From assembly GCF_009467795.1 (NCBI RefSeq), contig NZ_WIAX01000013.1, positions 62,001 through 126,000 of the forward strand: a stretch of 64,000 nt of DNA. The letters run 5' to 3'. A program made the position numbers and the translations under genes. Under the pieces are notes generated by a model, which was given only the letters and a program-made list of their open reading frames with translations, was not told where the DNA came from and did not search any database. Of the stretch, positions 62,841 through 64,000 are shown piece by piece (position 1 is the stretch's first letter; each line of letters opens with the position of its first letter). This stretch comes from Nesterenkonia halophila. GTDB lineage: Bacteria > Actinomycetota > Actinomycetes > Actinomycetales > Micrococcaceae.

Positions 62841-64000
62841 ATGGCGGACCCCCGCTCGCTGCGGCGCACGCTGGAATCCCTCGACGGCCGCGGCTATGCC
62901 TCCTACAAGCAGCTGCGCGGCCGGCATGACCTGGGCCCGGCGACGCTGGCCGTCGACCACGTCCAGGTCGACCCCTACGCGCCGCCGTCGCTGATGCGGC
63001 TGCTGGTCCCGCGCGAGACCGCCGACCTGCCCGCCGACCTGGTCGACACCGCCGCCGGGCGCACCGCCGTCGCCGACTTCCTGACCCGCCGGGCCGCCGA
63101 GGCCGCCCGCCGGCACGGCCCCGACGGTCGCGACGCCGGCGAGGTGAGCATCAATCGGCCCGGCCAGGAGGTGCTCGAACGCACCAGCGTGGTCATCGGC
63201 GAGACCCACGTCGAGGCCCGGCTGCATGTGGCGCTGCCGGCCGCCGGACGCCGCATCCGCGGCCGCGACGCCGCGACGCTGCTCACCGAGGTGCTGCCGC
63301 GCCTCGCCGAGGAGGCGCTGCACCACGACGCCCTCGACGCCGCGACGCTGCGTGCCCACGTGACCCTGCACCGCGACCAGCTGCATCTGCGCGGGCGGCT
63401 CGCCGAGGCCGGCCTGGTCGCCGTCGTCGGCGACGGGGCGATCCTGCCGCGCCGCTCCGGCGACTCGGACCTGCCCATGGACGCCGCCGACGCCGTGCCC
63501 TTCAGCTCCCCGGAGTCGCTGCGCGTGACCTTCGAGCTGCCCAGCGGGAGCACGGTGACCGGCATGGGCATCCCGGAGGGCGTGACGGTGATCGTCGGCG
63601 GCGGCTACCACGGCAAGTCCACGCTGCTGCGCGCCGTCGAGCGGGGCATCCATCCGCATATCGCCGGCGACGGCCGCGAATGGGTGCTCACCCGGGACGA
63701 TGCGACCGCGATCCGCGCCGAGGACGGCCGCGCGGCGACCGGAGTGGACATCTCGCCGTTCATCGGCGATCTGCCCTCGGGCTCCGACACCCGCGACTTC
63801 TCCACGACCAACGCCAGCGGCTCGACCTCGCAGGCGGCCGGGCTGGCCGAGGCGGTGGAGGCCGGCGCGAAGACGCTGCTCATCGACGAGGACACCTCGG
63901 CGACGAACTTCATGATCCGCGACGAGCGCATGCGCGCGCTGATCCCCGCCGACCGCGAGCCGATCACTCCGTTCGTGGACCGCATCCGCCCGCTGCACGC
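62841..64000 (+). CDS. ABC-class ATPase (COG3044/PF09818-like), 3' end outside window
   Basis: The frame is open to the last base: 386 complete codons are visible and the C-terminal part (roughly a third) is missing. The N-terminal 220 residues carry the family's VSINRPGQEVLERTSVVI segment. The nucleotide site follows: GMGIPEGVTVIVGGGYHGKS with Walker A GGGYHGKSTLL, then Walker B TLLIDEDTSATNFM. SGSTSQAAGLAEAVE is the signature-like region. The physiological role of this predicted ATPase family is unknown. The ATG has GGAAGGTG nine bases upstream. It follows repeat C copy 3. Confidence 0.88.
   Translation, partial: MADPRSLRRTLESLDGRGYASYKQLRGRHDLGPATLAVDHVQVDPYAPPSLMRLLVPRETADLPADLVDTAAGRTAVADFLTRRAAEAARRHGPDGRDAGEVSINRPGQEVLERTSVVIGETHVEARLHVALPAAGRRIRGRDAATLLTEVLPRLAEEALHHDALDAATLRAHVTLHRDQLHLRGRLAEAGLVAVVGDGAILPRRSGDSDLPMDAADAVPFSSPESLRVTFELPSGSTVTGMGIPEGVTVIVGGGYHGKSTLLRAVERGIHPHIAGDGREWVLTRDDATAIRAEDGRAATGVDISPFIGDLPSGSDTRDFSTTNASGSTSQAAGLAEAVEAGAKTLLIDEDTSATNFMIRDERMRALIPADREPITPFVDRIRPLH

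Overview
The window looks like a piece of a high-GC actinobacterial chromosome (third codon positions are nearly all G or C). A DUF3073 gene, a clpB with a HAIR (HspR) site, many promoters that leave no room for a leader, and ABC sugar transporters without their own ATPase fit the order Micrococcales. A FemX-like transferase next to a D-aspartate-ligase-like ATP-grasp enzyme would suit an A4-type peptidoglycan, as in Micrococcaceae such as Nesterenkonia; the genus is a guess. No rRNA, tRNA, CRISPR array, prophage or insertion sequence was seen.

Layout. 1-2.2 kb: end of purF and purM (purine synthesis). 2.3-5.1 kb: ROK regulator and sugar porter with a candidate operator between them. 5.2-7.8 kb: FemX-like and ATP-grasp genes. 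7.9-10.1 kb: drug exporter and TetR regulator behind a palindromic operator. 10.2-16.7 kb: sirtuin, DUF3073, alkyltransferase-like protein, ClpB, a YeeZ-like dehydrogenase, a YjbR protein. 17-20 kb: gamma-glutamyltransferase and a DUF418-like membrane protein. 20.1-29.4 kb: LacI regulator, lipoprotein alkaline phosphatase with PHO-box-like repeats, and a tightly overlapped operon (Tat lipoprotein binding protein, two permeases, GH2 beta-galactosidase). 29.4-38.9 kb: nitrilase-family hydrolase, small membrane proteins, flavin monooxygenase, DEAD-box helicase with a structured leader, LysG/LysE pair, FAD oxidoreductase. 39-49.6 kb: methyltransferase and membrane protein, SRPBCC protein, CGNR zinc-finger regulator, metallothionein-like protein, aldehyde dehydrogenase, membrane proteins, MATE exporter, CPBP protease, double-hotdog thioesterase. 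49.8-57.4 kb: sarcosine-oxidase-like flavoprotein, a beta-phosphoglucomutase/GH65 phosphorylase fusion, MarR regulator with an MmpL exporter. 57.5-62.6 kb: a malonate-use locus (MadM, MadL, a single protein joining malonyl-CoA decarboxylase to malonyl-CoA synthetase, and a divergent GntR regulator). 62.8 kb to the end: start of an ABC-class ATPase (COG3044-like).

The most unusual non-coding content is three families of extragenic palindromes: A (two copies, about 60-70 bp), B (two copies, 58 bp) and C (three copies, each exactly 86 bp, all within 54.5-62.7 kb). They sit between genes in every relative orientation, so they are not simply terminators; within the families, paired arms change together. 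Other points of interest are two genes whose best start is an ATC six bases after a Shine-Dalgarno sequence (TetR and the helicase), one probable CTG start, two enzyme fusions, and about ten genes whose TANNNT box lies 6-9 bases before the start codon.
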